Source: Syngnathus acus
Taxonomy: Eukaryota; Chordata; Actinopteri; Syngnathiformes; Syngnathidae
Direction: 5' to 3'
Assembly (NCBI RefSeq): GCF_901709675.1
Contig: NC_051104.1
Location: 5,439,501 to 5,503,500, forward strand
Length of the DNA stretch: 64,000 nucleotides
In this document: piece by piece, positions 38,101 through 48,600 of the stretch
Layout: every line of letters begins with the position of its first letter
Numbering within the stretch: the stretch's first letter is position 1
Notes under the pieces: generated by a model
Told to the model about the DNA's origin: nothing
Databases searched by the model: none
Seen by the model: the letters and a program-made list of their open reading frames with translations, nothing else
Program-made: the position numbers and the translations under genes

Positions 38101-38920
38101 CTACGTCCCAACTAACCTCTTAAACAAGGCCGGCCAATACGGGAAGCCGTACCGTCTTTCCCCTAGCTGCCACAGCGGTAGAAACGGCGAGGTGTTTGTC
38201 TCGAAACTCTACGGGAGCCTGCAGATTCCCGCCGACCCGGACGCCTACTGCGTGGATTTAGTCAAGAGCGAGAACGGCTACGGCGAATGCTACGACGGCC
38301 ACTTGATGCCGCCCATCAAAGTAGAGCACGACTCCGACTCGGAAAACGGCTGCGATCCCTTCGGGCGGCCCTGGGCGCATCGGGATCCGGACGCCATGTA
38401 CCGTCGCTACGGCAACGGGGCGTACGACCAGAGTTCTGGCATCCAGCTGAAATCCGAGGGGGATTACTACGATCTGCAGTACTCGCCCTGTCAACGGGGC
38501 AAAGCGGGGATCAGCCCTTCGTACAACACCGGCAACTATCAGAACTATGCAATGAACAACAGCGGACGTTTGTTAAAATGTGACAAAGACTTGAGCAATC
38601 ACGACGACAACGGTCAGTTTAGCCCTCAGAGACTCTCTCACTCCCAATGCAGTAATCAATCGGTCAACCTCATCGACTCTCACGTCTACCAACAGGAGCC
38701 TCAAAAGCCCTACATGCACCAGGACTTCAACAAGCACAGCACTTACGAGTTCAAAGGTCACGGTCTGATCCATTCCATCAAAAGGGAGCCCATGGACTCC
38801 CCGCCGTGGTCCGAGGGCGGCCATGACATGAGCCAGCCCGTGATGGTCGGCCCGAGGAACGTTATGCCGTGCGTGAGCACGGGACACCACAAATCCAGCC
38901 CTTACGTTTATATGCCCTAA
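2679..38920 (+). CDS. ahrr: Aryl hydrocarbon receptor repressor (bHLH-PAS), 8 coding exons, 681 aa
   Basis: Nuclear bHLH-PAS transcriptional repressor; in the known family it pairs with ARNT, competes with AHR at xenobiotic response elements and closes a feedback loop. Coding exons read from the sequence: 2648-2740 (ATG at 2679), 3992-4173, 30402-30520, 33543-33632, 35501-35636, 35757-35890, 36976-37181, 37804-38920 (TAA). All have AG/GT borders and the summed length is 2046 nt, exactly in frame. The protein opens [20 protein letters not shown], the AHRR-type start with a basic nuclear signal at residues 12-16. bHLH follows (about 30-81, [20 protein letters not shown]), then a linker exon (82-121) and one PAS-A domain (about 122-300). 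The last exon carries a repressor-type tail with no PAS-B and no Gln-rich activation region, which separates AHRR from AHR. The start was chosen because it begins the conserved MIPPG block. Whether this is the ahrra or ahrrb copy cannot be told here. Confidence 0.96.
5341..5363 (+). repeat. TG microsatellite
   Basis: About eleven TG units directly after a T-rich run in ahrr intron 3. Confidence 0.9.
8268..8315 (+). repeat. CCCT tetranucleotide microsatellite
   Basis: About twelve CCCT units in ahrr intron 3. Confidence 0.9.
9000..9070. repeat. Dispersed repeat fragment, copy 1
   Basis: Carries an ATATAAAGAGTCTACACACC block followed by TTTTTTGTGGGAT and an A-run with AATGAGACCAAGATAAAA. The same arrangement recurs at 11222 in this intron. 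It looks like a fish interspersed repeat; its class is not certain. Confidence 0.45.
11222..11394. repeat. Dispersed repeat fragment, copy 2
   Basis: Starts GTATATAAAAAGTGTACACA, then CAGGTTTTTGTGATCC, and ends near AGTCAAGGGCACTTTAAATG. It shares its opening with the fragment at 9000. It directly abuts the hAT-like fragment at 11395, so one may have inserted next to or into the other. Confidence 0.45.
11395..11520 (-). mobile_element. Partial hAT-like MITE, same family as 32936-33257
   Basis: Starts CAGCAGTGTCAAACTCAAGG and continues through CAAATTGTGCATCAAATTCA to AAATTGCAAATTGTCTTCAC. This matches the reverse complement of the right half of the element at 32936-33257 along about 120 bp. 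The other end is missing, so this copy is truncated. Confidence 0.7.
12726..13469 (-). other. Unusually long open frame in ahrr intron 3, probably non-coding
   Basis: A 247-codon stop-free frame on the strand opposite to ahrr. The translation is rich in Phe, Ser and Leu, has low-complexity blocks, and shows no domain, signal or motif I recognise. No conserved splice structure or promoter is evident. I list it only because it is the longest unexplained frame in the window; chance is the likeliest reading. Confidence 0.15.
15057..15227. mobile_element. Palindromic MITE with TA target duplication (Tc1/mariner-like)
   Basis: The ends CCGTAATTTTCGGACTATAA and its perfect inverse TTATAGTCCGAAAATTACGG form an inverted repeat that extends to GTCGC on the inner side, about 25 bp in all. 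Each end is flanked by TA. The 171-bp body has further CGACTTATA repeats and no coding capacity. TA duplication and small size fit a non-autonomous mariner-type element, a type common in fish genomes. Confidence 0.8.
15996..16032 (+). repeat. Poly-C tract, 37 nt
   Basis: Uninterrupted C run in ahrr intron 3. Confidence 0.95.
19109..19134 (+). repeat. GT microsatellite
   Basis: About thirteen GT units in ahrr intron 3. Confidence 0.9.
20890..21226 (+). mobile_element. 3' end of a non-LTR retrotransposon (CR1/L2-type)
   Basis: A T-rich stretch leads into CGTCACCGTGGGATAGAGGA, then TTGACAATAAAGCTGACTTT and short direct repeats of GACTTT. This ending, an AATAAA-like signal followed by a short tandem tail, is typical of 5'-truncated fish LINE copies. 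No reverse transcriptase remains, so the clade is tentative. Confidence 0.6.
27064..27091 (+). repeat. CA microsatellite
   Basis: About fourteen CA units in ahrr intron 3. Confidence 0.9.
27372..27510 (+). repeat. Diverged tandem repeat, two copies 81 bp apart
   Basis: Copy 1 (27372-27430) and copy 2 (27453-27510) share the order TGAGTTGAGG, CAGACA, TAGTGCTTTG or GGTGCTTTG, CACC or CGCC, then a GCATCT/GTATCT end. Similarity is moderate, pointing to an old local duplication. Confidence 0.55.
27702..27713 (-). promoter_or_regulatory. Candidate CTCF site inside ahrr intron 3
   Basis: GCCCCCTAGTGG is the exact reverse complement form of the CTCF core CCASYAGRKGGC. It lies in the last tenth of the large intron and points opposite to the site at 1163, a convergent arrangement. 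Such motifs also occur inside some dispersed repeats, so binding is only inferred. Confidence 0.5.
30521..33542 (+). other. ahrr: ahrr intron 4
   Basis: Runs from the GTAAGA donor after the linker exon to the acceptor before the first PAS-A exon. It contains an intact-looking hAT-type MITE (32936-33257). No coding exon is recognised in it. Confidence 0.7.
32936..33257. mobile_element. hAT-type MITE with 8-bp target duplication
   Basis: The left end CAGGGGTGTCAA and the right end TTGACACCTGTG are near-perfect inverted repeats. Flanks are CCGTATAG (32928-32935) and CCATATAG (33258-33265), an 8-bp target duplication with one mismatch, the hallmark of hAT insertions. The 322-bp body has no coding capacity and matches the partial copy at 11395. 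Confidence 0.8.
33633..35500 (+). other. ahrr: ahrr intron 5
   Basis: Between two PAS-A exons. It holds an 87-bp TG repeat (35101-35187) and purine-rich sequence before it. The open frames over the repeat (His-Thr or Cys-Val repeats) are artefacts of the microsatellite. Confidence 0.7.
35101..35187 (+). repeat. TG microsatellite, 87 bp
   Basis: The longest dinucleotide repeat in the window, in ahrr intron 5. Left-handed DNA is possible for such tracts, but no function is shown. Confidence 0.97.
35891..37803 (+). other. ahrr: ahrr introns 7 and 8 flanking the last PAS-A exon
   Basis: Intron 7 is 35891-36975 and intron 8 is 37182-37803, around the 206-nt exon 36976-37181 that ends PAS-A ([16 protein letters not shown]). 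Nothing else is recognised in either intron beyond A/T homopolymers. Confidence 0.7.
37804..38920 (+). CDS. ahrr: ahrr last coding exon: C-terminal repression domain with SUMO motifs
   Basis: One 1117-nt exon encodes residues 311-681. It holds four psi-K-x-E SUMO acceptor motifs: VKSE (Lys464), IKVE followed by HDSDSEN (Lys482), LKSE (Lys526) and IKRE followed by PMD (Lys636). The acidic/serine run after Lys482 looks like a phospho- or negatively-charged extended SUMO motif. A PLNFC stretch at about 371 loosely resembles a CtBP-binding PxDLS motif, but this is weak. SUMOylation of the AHRR tail is known to strengthen repression in mammals; its use here is inferred from motif retention. The exon ends with SSPYVYMP and TAA. 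Confidence 0.93.
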
Positions 38921-40565
38921 AAAGTAGCGCAGGTTTCCCGTCGTCCGACACATTTACCAGCATCAAATGCAGAACGTCAACATTCTTCCATTTGCCGAAG
39001 AGGTGACGAGCGAGGCTCAGGTTCTAAGTGTTCGTGTTGTGACAATCAAAAGCTGAAACAAATTTAGGAAATTTGTCCTTCGCAGTTCCAAGCACTTTTG
39101 GATTTAGTGACGATGAGTCGAAAAATGTCCGGAGACGCCTTTTAATTTCATGCGTCGTGCACACCCATTGTTTCGCTGTGATGTTGTCGTCAACCGATTT
39201 GAATTTGATCCGCAGATGATGACTCACCTCTGCCACGACTCACTTGTCTTTTGATGTCTGAATGTGCTTGAAGATCTTTGGACCTTAGTGGTGGTTTTGC
39301 ATGTTTTAGCACTTTAACTTCAAATCACCCACAATGACAAACACTGGGTTTGTTTCTATGAATTACAGCAACAAGATACACAAGCTTGCAAAGTGGAGAT
39401 CAGTTGAGAATAGGTCCAAAATATTAACGTGGGTCACTAAGGTCAAGCGCAACTATTTCTGAGATGCTGGTTTTTGCACTACTAGTACCAATTTTGGCCT
39501 TTCGGTTTACTATTAAAGCTTACTAGCAAAACTTGAGTTGGGCAATTCAACTAAATATGAATTGAGTTCATTGAATAAAATACACAACAAAGAAATAAGA
39601 TTTTTCAGAATGGTTGTCCCTTGTATCATAACCCCAACTTCGAAATATAATAAAAGACACATTGTTAAATTGTTTTGGAGCAAATCACTTGCATGCTTCG
39701 TTGAGCTGACTAACACGATTGCCGTGAATGTCAATATTTTACATTTTAAATTTGGTTCCAAGTGGACCAGCATCCCAGAATAAATTCCACGCTACTGGAA
39801 ACCTGACAGTATTGTCGAGTCTATGCAATTTGCTGTTAATTGACCAAAACGTGTAAAAGTAGTGATTCTGTTGCAGCTTTAAGTATTATATACTTGTTTA
39901 AAACTTATTTCTGTCTATCAGCAGGATGGCAGTACATAAGGAAACCCACAAAACTGTCATTTGGGTTTGAGTTAAACATGTTGGAGTGCTAACCGGCACC
40001 ATTTAAAAACAAAAAGAAGTAATGTAACACTTAATAGCTATTGTCCGTGTAAAAAAGAATAAATAAATAACAAAAAGGTTAAACAAGAACATCGTCAATG
40101 GAAGTTTTTTTTTTTCATGTTAGTTTAAACTGAAGGAGAAGACATTGACATTTTAGTCTTCTGTAAAGCGCACAATAGCATCTTGAATTTAGAAATAATA
40201 TTATTGTTCCATATTTTAATGTCACAGATTATGTTGTACAGTTTAGTGTTCACTATAAGATCAGCATTTCATGGCAGATATGACACTTTTTTTTTTTTTT
40301 TCTGTTAATGATGTGGTTCAGTCAGAGAACTGACGTGGTCGTCACACTCTGTTTTTGCACAACTTAACGAAAAGCACCAAATTAATTCACGGCCCCAGTT
40401 TGGTGGCGCTACTTTTGTAGTTTCAAAAATTGCACTACTGAGTAGTTCAGTTGAAGTTTTTTTTTTTTAAATTAGTCAACACACACGTGTACATTGTGTC
40501 ACTGTATTGAATTTGTCTTGTTCAATGTGTGTGCTCATTTCAATAAATGTTTAATTCGTATTTAT
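38921..40565 (+). other. ahrr: ahrr 3' UTR
   Basis: Non-coding AT-rich sequence after the stop. The best polyadenylation signal is AATAAA at 40542-40547, followed by a T/G-rich stretch. An earlier AATAAA near 39779 could give a shorter transcript. No other gene is visible here. Confidence 0.6.
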
Positions 40566-42749
40566 TGTAAGGCCAATGTGTATAATTTAAAAGCTGCGGT
40601 TTGAAGGCTCTCCTCTTTGTCTAAGGTGAATCCACGTGGCTTTTTCTTGCTACCATTTTGATGACTGTAAAAAAAACAAAAAAAACCTGCCCTACTTGTG
40701 TCATTGAGTAGGTAGCTGCAAAATAGTGAACACGGTGTAAATATACAATGTCTTCCAATGTTTCTACGTGTTTTTTGCAAAGGAGACTTATCTATTAAAA
40801 GACTTTTCTTTATATGGAAAATACAGCAGCCGTCTTGTTCTTTTTGAACTGAGCTATCATTTGTGGTTCAATGGGTTCAATTTGAAACAATGGGCAAAAA
40901 TGATACAAAATAGTTGGACAGTCAATAATAGACAATTCTGCATTGAACTGATGGCATTTTTTGAAGAAACTCTTTTTTTCTATAATATGAAACACCCCCA
41001 TGTGTATAACATGAACTACATACACAAGCATGCAAATGTCAAATGCATATTTTTTTACTCTAATTTTGTGATGTGTTAACGAGAAGGGGAGGTTGCTAAA
41101 AGGCTGAATTTAAATGTTTTATAACCATGCACGCAACCATCTTTACATCACACTAACCCAGGACACTTGTTCTTAACAGGGATTGGGGGGGGAGGTAGGG
41201 AAAGAAAAGTTAGCATGGGAGAGGAGTGGCAAAGACAAAGGACCAATCAAGAGAGAGGAGCAAAAAGTGTCAAAGCAAAGTGTGTGTGTAGGCCAAGACC
41301 CATGGGTCTAATCCTATACCATGCAATGTTGCGTGACAGTTCATTCTTTGCTGCTCTGCACACCATTTGTCCTAATTGGTCACACCCAATCCCTGTGTAT
41401 TTTTCTGTGTGTTTCTCTCACACAGATGTAGCAATGCCTCCACACAAAGACACACTAACATCCATCCCCCTATCTCCCTTATGACAATGAGCAGAATCCT
41501 TGAGGGGATGTCGCGGACATGACGTGTAGGCATATTAACATGCACATATATGCACAGCCTATGAAACATATGGGGGACGGTCACACAATCCACCATCCCC
41601 CAAATAAACCTACATTTAACTAAAGAACATGGATGACAATGTTTTGTCTGAATGATGCACTTTATTTGGTCATGTCAGTGTTGTTTTTAATGAATATATT
41701 CAATATTCTCACCCTAAGTGCTGCTAATAAAATACAGGAGATTTGAAATAGGGTTATAGGAGCAGTTTTGTTAAATTAATTGCCAATGTTTTTGCAAAGA
41801 TATTGAAATAGTGCATTCCAATATTTTTTTTTCCCCCATTTAATTTGAAGTCAAATGGTTTAGCAATATATTTTTGAACATATGCACTATTCCAATGTTT
41901 ATCCGTCAGTTCTAAAGACTAATTTAATCTATTGTCTGTTTATTTTGAATATCTGCATTTTAAATTTTTAAATAACAATTTCAGAGTCAAATTATTAGAA
42001 AATAATTTTGATGAATATTTTGGGCTTTAATAAGTCAGAAGAATGCTTTAGACAAGTTATATGCTTTAGATTGGTGAGATATCTATACTAGATATAATTT
42101 GATTGGTTAGTAGGGTTTTGTAGGGACGTGCACGGGCGTGGGAGCAATTAAGGCAAATGTTTTTTTTACCTTGGCCGTATCCGGTGCCTTCGACGGTGTT
42201 TGGTGTTTTGCCATATTATGTGAACCTTATTGTGTGTTGTCTTGAGATGACACTACGACGCGCACGCAATACGCGCACATCGAGCAGCGTTTGGCGAGCG
42301 TGGAGAGGAATTAACCAAGGCAAAGCGTGAAAGAAAACAAGAAACTCAACTTGTTCGTGAGTACACCGAAATAATGACGGAAATGCATTGGATAAAGTGG
42401 TTTGAGTAATGAACCCCATGAACTAATTTGCCACTAGAACCAACAATTGTATTGCATTTGATTGAATGCTCCAGTATTCGGATTTTACAGCATATTTATT
42501 TTGCATTGCATAATAATATGTAAACAAAAATAAATGAAAAAAAAACATGCATCCCTATAATCAATAATAATAATTTGGTGGGTCTTTATACCTGAAAGAG
42601 TGACGACAGGTTACTTCAGGACAGACGCCTAATCGGCAAACACAAGCTGCCGTCTAGTGGACAAGGCCGCACATTGCAGCTAGCTCAAATTAGGTTGTAA
42701 CATTTCTGGAATTTCCAAGTTTCAAAATACCAGCATGAATAAGATATCA
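40566..42749. other. Convergent intergenic region between ahrr and pigm
   Basis: The two genes end toward each other here. No exon or RNA gene is recognised. Sequence is AT-rich with scattered poly-A/T; GCCGTCTAGTGG at 42649-42660 is one base off a CTCF core. Confidence 0.5.
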
Positions 42750-42959
42750 CTGGGGTGTATTTTTTATTATTATAAAAAGTATTGATTATTATAAACACAC
42801 ACACAAAATGTATATTGCAGTTTGCCCATCACAAAACAGCATAATTTAGGTGAGAAAACAAGTGTTTAAAAAAAAATTGCAAACAAATAATCTTGTCAGT
42901 CTTAATCCTGAGGCTGCAATCACAAAAATATAAAAAAGTTCTTGCACATTCATGCAAGG
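42750..42959 (-). other. pigm: pigm 3' UTR with probable polyadenylation signal
   Basis: After the stop at 42960, the first AATAAA on the minus strand is at about 42768-42763; another is at 42500-42495. The true end is uncertain between them. Confidence 0.45.
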
Positions 42960-44935
42960 TTATTCGAACTTCAGTGTCTTCAGGTTCACTTTTGGTTTGT
43001 AATGTACGATGAGCTGCACCAAGATGAAGCAGTTAACAATCAGAAAGAGCAGCCCGGCGAGCCAGATGAACAAAAAGGCGTTGTGGCCCTCAAATTCCAG
43101 AAAGTAAGACGGGACCAACCATACACCCTGATGATGAGAAAAGATTCAAAATAGTTACTCACAGGACATATTGAATTCAACAAACTAATTCATTGTGCTG
43201 GTACACTATAAAGTTGAGTAAATATGAAATAATCAAGATAGTCACCTGTCCAGCAAACCAGAGGAACAGAAGTCCCACTCCTTGTTTCAGTGAGAGACTC
43301 AAATAAGGGATGACAAGAGGAAGTAAACTCAGGTACCAAAGGAAGTACTAAAAAAACACAGCATAGCCATTCATATTAACGCTCGGTCCCTCCAAAATTA
43401 GAGGAAAATACAGCCTTGACTTTATACACCTGTGACGTGCAGACTTTGTTGAAAGTGACAAAGATGGCCGTGTGTAGGAAACAGCAAAAGGTTAGGTCAC
43501 GGTGAAAAGCCCATGACGTTACCAACAGGAGAATCAACTGCGGAAGGAATGCCGCCAGGCCAAGCCACTGGCTCCACCTGCTGTCTGCAAAACAAAACAA
43601 CAGAGTAATTGCTGCTGCCATCACTTGCCATGTTTTTAATTGTCCAAAAAGTTAGGGTTATTTGGCTTTCAAATACCATATGATTTTTTAGGCAACATTT
43701 TAAAGAAGGACATCTGTAAAGATTGAAGTCCTGAAAGTTTACCCAAAAGGTGAACTAATTAAATACAGTACCTGCAGTTAGGTAGAGCATGTAGAAGTAT
43801 GGAGAGAAGTTATGTCGAATATCTCTTCTGGTTAGATGATACAAGTAAGTCTCTTGAAGAAATATCCAACCGTACCTGGAGGAAAAAAAGAATCTGTACT
43901 TCAGTTATAAAAGACAAGTATATGCAAACTCCCGACCACAACTATGCAACAGTTTGTTGCGCTTACATGTGATAGAAAAGTGCTGTGAGAGCACAAAAAA
44001 CACCTCCGGCCACACTTGCGAAACACAACAGCTCCCTGTTGAGGAAACTTCCCAAGAAGCCCATGACACTTCTCCACTTTTTTGGGTCTTCCTCTGAACG
44101 AAGAGTCAGAACAATAGGTAGCGCGTAGGTGATGGGATAGATCTTCATATGAACAGACAAGCCGTATAGCATAGCTGCCCACGTCATACGACGGCCTGTG
44201 ACACAGAAGGCACAACATTTAAGGAGAACTGTATTTGTGATTCATCCACCCATTTTCTATTGTGTTACATACTCTCTATACAAAGAAGAGTCCCCAGCAC
44301 CAGAGCAGTCAGGATGGACTCGGCATTCCCTCGGCTGGAAACGGCCATTGGCAGGGGGTTGAGGAGCCACAGCGAACAAACCCGACGTGCTGTCTGATCA
44401 TAAAGACCGCCAAAATAAGAATCACAGAGGTAACACCTCTGAAACATGAATTTAAACACACCTCTGAGTTAAGCCCTCGTAGGCAAAGGATTTTGTAGAT
44501 CAGCACCCCGGACAGCACGTCACATACGATGAAAAAGAGCTTGCCAAACACCATGTGGATATAAATATTAGGAGTGAGCAGCCAAGCCAGTAGTGGTGTG
44601 TATCGATAGGTTGATCTGTTGTACGGCGACTCGCCCTGTGAACACGTTTATCATGTAAGAGAAAGAATTGAATGGCAATATTGTGCATGTAATAATAATA
44701 GTAGTCTAGTATAATTATACTGACAACATTTCCAGCTAAAATTATGACAGAGGCTAAAGGCTACCTTAGTGGTGAACCTCGCAGCATCCGTGAAAACGTG
44801 ATAGTCAATATCAGTGTACTTCACTATCATAGTCCTATCGTGGAAATCACCATAAGCGACCAAGGCAAGACGTATCGTGAAAGAAGCCGCGAAGAGAACA
44901 TGTTTCTCTGTCAGTTTGGATATTAGCCTCTCCAT
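42960..44935 (-). CDS. pigm: GPI mannosyltransferase 1 (PIG-M), 8 coding exons, 407 aa
   Basis: ER multi-pass enzyme that adds the first mannose (alpha-1,4, from dolichol-phosphate-mannose) to glucosaminyl-PI in GPI-anchor synthesis, working with PIGX. Exons in transcript order: 44935-44765, 44635-44462, 44393-44273, 44195-43967, 43875-43772, 43584-43430, 43347-43246, 43127-42960. All have minus-strand GT/AG borders and total 1224 nt in frame. Family marks: [14 protein letters not shown] near the N terminus with the lumenal DXD motif (Asp42-Ile-Asp44), [70 protein letters not shown] and [18 protein letters not shown]. Several hydrophobic segments alternate with these loops. Length is close to the mammalian protein (about 423 aa). 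The ATG at 44935 was chosen as the only in-frame start before the conserved block. No frameshift or missing catalytic residue is seen. Confidence 0.96.
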
Positions 44936-45240
44936 TGATTTGAAAGTACCGAATTCTATATTAGTATATGTTGGCAGCTCCGATATCTAAACAGTTTGAT
45001 TGTGATGTTGCTGTCATGTTTACATTCGGAAAATAACCCGGAAGTAAAGGATGATAATCCGGAAGTGATATTGTTCTTTGTGCTCGAAATTCTGCACAAG
45101 ATCTTTGGCGCCCCTATGTGGCCAAGAGGGAGATCTACTGGCACTATGGCTGGACTGTCCTCAAAGTACAAGTACGACAGAAATATTTGTTATGGGGAGG
45201 GAGGGGCGACTGGTAATTATATTTTAAGTAAATGACAACG
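44936..45240 (-). promoter_or_regulatory. pigm: pigm promoter region with paired ETS-type sites
   Basis: Two CCGGAAGT motifs (45038-45045 and 45059-45066) lie 100-130 bp upstream of the pigm ATG, about two DNA turns apart. Tandem ETS/GABP sites near the start and no TATA box are typical of housekeeping promoters. The 3' end of the serpin gene lies only about 320 bp upstream, so this short gap must hold the promoter core. Confidence 0.55.
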
Positions 45241-45254
45241 GCATGGAATTTGTG

Positions 45255-45689
45255 TTTTGAGTCACACTTTTATTGCATACATAAAAGAATATTCTCTATA
45301 GATAATAGACTCGCTGAGCAGTTAATGTTGTCTTTGGTTCTCATTGCACACTGTACTGTAATCGGTATTACACAGATCCTGAACTATGTCGTTATTGTCT
45401 GGTTGCATAAAATAAATTGAGTGATCAGGTTCTTAACACTGTAGGAAGGTTGAATTTAAAACATGCATGTTGTACAGTATAAGGAGGCACCGGAACAGTA
45501 TATAAGAATCACCCATGTATGAGGGAATGTTCCCCGAGCAAGTGGGAGTAACAATAAATGCAAAAGCATCCCAGAATTACATAGGAACAGATTATAAAAA
45601 GAAAAAGACCACAATTGGGGATTCTTGCAGTGGTGCAGATATGCGCAACCACGTTGGGAAGTAAACATTGCAGTCAGGCACCTAAATGC
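45255..45689 (-). other. Serpin A 3' UTR
   Basis: Non-coding sequence after the TGA. AATAAA on the minus strand at 45274-45269 is the likely polyadenylation signal, leaving about 320 bp to the pigm start codon. Confidence 0.55.
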
Positions 45690-48600
45690 TCACACAGGGG
45701 AGCAGTATCGGCCAGCAAAAAGAACACTCATGGACGGGTTATGGCGAATGAAGAAAAGGAAGGGGTGGTCAGCAATGAATCTGGGTGCTATTGGAGCACA
45801 GCGCAACATCACGATGGCAGCAGTGGCTGCGGCAGCCTCGGTTCCTTCCTCGTTCACCTCTACGAAAGCCTTGTGGACGACTTTTGACAATACCAGGTCA
45901 TTGGCTGGTGACATGCCTGAAAAGAGAAGTTACATTAGAAATTCAAATAGTTTACGTTTTGAATGAAGACCATAAGAAACTCGTAGGCCTACCAGAAAAG
46001 TCACTTCTTGCCATGTCGAAAGCATCCACCATTCCCATGCTCATCAAGACATTCTTCATGTCATAGTTCTCCTCCATCTTGAATCGAGGCAGGCCAACCT
46101 GAACCTCAACTTCATCCATCATATCTGGACGGGTCCATTCCTCAAAGTTCGCATAGGTCAGATTCTTCTCTATCTGTGATGAAAAGGAAATCAGATTTAA
46201 ATTGGCCTGTCACTAAGCAGACAGTGTTGTGTATTTGTGCGCATCTTACCTTAGTCAAACCAGTAGAATCATCGTCTATGTCAACGGGTAGAAAGATGAG
46301 CATGCTGAGCTCCTTCCCAATGTAAGGCATCTCCAAGATCTGCAGAACACAAATTTCTTAAATTGCCACAAAGATAGTAGAAAATATCTGTGTTGTTTTA
46401 GGGTGGAAAAAGTACCTGGCACTTGATATCAGGAATGAAGGCGAGAGGGAATTTGGATTTCTGATGCATCATCTTCACTGGTTTGGTTGCTTTCTAAAAA
46501 TAACAGCACAAGTAATCAATCACTTGCCCTTTCTTGTAGTTGCCATTTAGAAATTGTACTTTCTCCTTACATACTAACTGGACATTTTTTCATGAAGATT
46601 TTCATATAACTGAAGAAAATAACTTCATGAATTGTATTATTTAAATATAAATGCTGTAACTAAATATTAGTTTTGCTGCTCATAAGACGCCACCCTAGTT
46701 GTGACAAGTTCAAACAATTCTGGGCAAAGTTTACCCTCATCTGTGAATCATTTAGTTTAGTTTAGTTTAGTTTATTGTTTAGCACATATTATTATAACAA
46801 ATAACAGTGCAGGGAGGGAGACGAAGCGAGATTTGTCAGTGACATCAGAATAAATGAGTGGTTTGTCCACATAGGTGTGCCCTCAATTAAGCAATGTGAA
46901 ATTCTACACGTTTGAACCTGACACTTTGTGCAGTTGCAGCTTGCGATGTGTATGAGACACACACTTTTTTTTTTTTTTAAACAAATGGGTGGAGGTGCAA
47001 CAGAGGAAACCAGGAAGGAAAAGAAAAAAATTCTAGCTCACAGCTTCTCACTTCTAGTTCCCATTGTTTTGCTGAATGCGAGTCACTACTTATCCGTGGA
47101 ATTTGCCTCTGCGGTGTTACCTTGCTGAGCCGAAATTGAGCGTCGCGTGTTGAAGTCTCATCAAATTTTTTGGCCCAGTTGCCTTTAAAGTAGATGGCAT
47201 TGACCAGCACCAGCCTACTCATGTTGTCCAACACGCCCTGGGCCAGTATGTCCTTAATTTTACCTGGTAAACAGAAGTGCAATGAGAAACAAGGGCCACA
47301 AAGTGAGTGTATTTTTAAAAAAAAATGTTTTGAAGGAGGGGGAAAAAATGAGTAGGAAACTTTCTGTGCATGTGTGCTGTGACCGCACCTTGTGTTTTCT
47401 TCTCCACCCATTGGTTGATGTTGACCCGGGCCGCCTCATGGTTGCGGATGAAGTCGACAGGCTCCAGCTCTGCATTGTAGTGCTTCCTTGTGTCAGCTAA
47501 AAAACCCTGAAAGCATCAATCACCATTTTTTTGGTCAAATCACTATGATGACCATTAACGAGAATGCCAATGTTATTGGGTACACTTGCAAGAATGTAAA
47601 AAAAGAAAGGTATCATATTGACAGTGTTTTATAATGTTTCGTTTAGTTAAAAGTGGAACTTGGTAATTTTTCAAGAGGCTACACGACACAAACCTCAACA
47701 AACTGGTACGACCGTTCCCCGTACAGTCTGTTGGCAACACTGAGGGCGTACAGTGCATCTGGTTGGTTCAGTTCTGCCAGCAGTTTGCCAAAGCTGGCGT
47801 GAACATCATCCTGGGCCCTGGTTTGCAGACACTGTGGAGCGATAGGTCAGACAGTTATATGATTTTTGACTTAATTATTGTGCACCTGCATTCACCTGGA
47901 AATAATAAGTTTGGTAGAGATTGAGAGACAGAAAACCTTGACACATGCAATGCCACCACCGAGTTATTTTTGTTATTTAAGCTTTCATATACATATTAAA
48001 ATGTCTGAACTCCTGTTCCCATGCCAGTTATATAGAGCTGAAGAATGCTGCCCAGAGGAGTTGGCATGAATTTGACTCACCTTCCTTCTTTTGTCATGAC
48101 TGAAAACCCTCGTAAAAAGTATCCTCGTGTTTTTGTGTGTATGGTGCATTGTTAAATTCCACGAGTGGTTGTCCTATCAAAATGTAGTTCTAAGTAGCCA
48201 CACCAAGAAGAAACCATAAAAGAAAAAGATAGCGCCTCACCCCTTCCCATTACGCAACACCACTGGGTGTGTAGCCCCTCACAGGTCAAAGTTTCAGCAT
48301 GTAACAACTGAAGTTGCTCATTTATGTTCTCCTGAGATGGAATTAGTGTATCCACATCTCGATGGACTCACCCCTGCTTCAACCAACACCACCCAGGCCA
48401 GCTGTTAGTAAAGTGTTGCACATGCTTCCGATATTCTAGTTGCTTTGAATGTTACCACCTTTGGTAGAAAAATGGTCTGGATTTGTTGCTGCATTTGCAT
48501 TTGCATTGGCTGTGGCGCTGCCTTTCGCTCAGTGAGACCGAGAACCTGGAAGGGTTTGCAAGTGGTTATTGTTCATTGATTCAAGATGTGTGCAGTGTGT

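Noticed and set aside
42649-42660. GCCGTCTAGTGG as a CTCF site
   Set aside because: One mismatch to the core and no supporting context; kept only as a remark.
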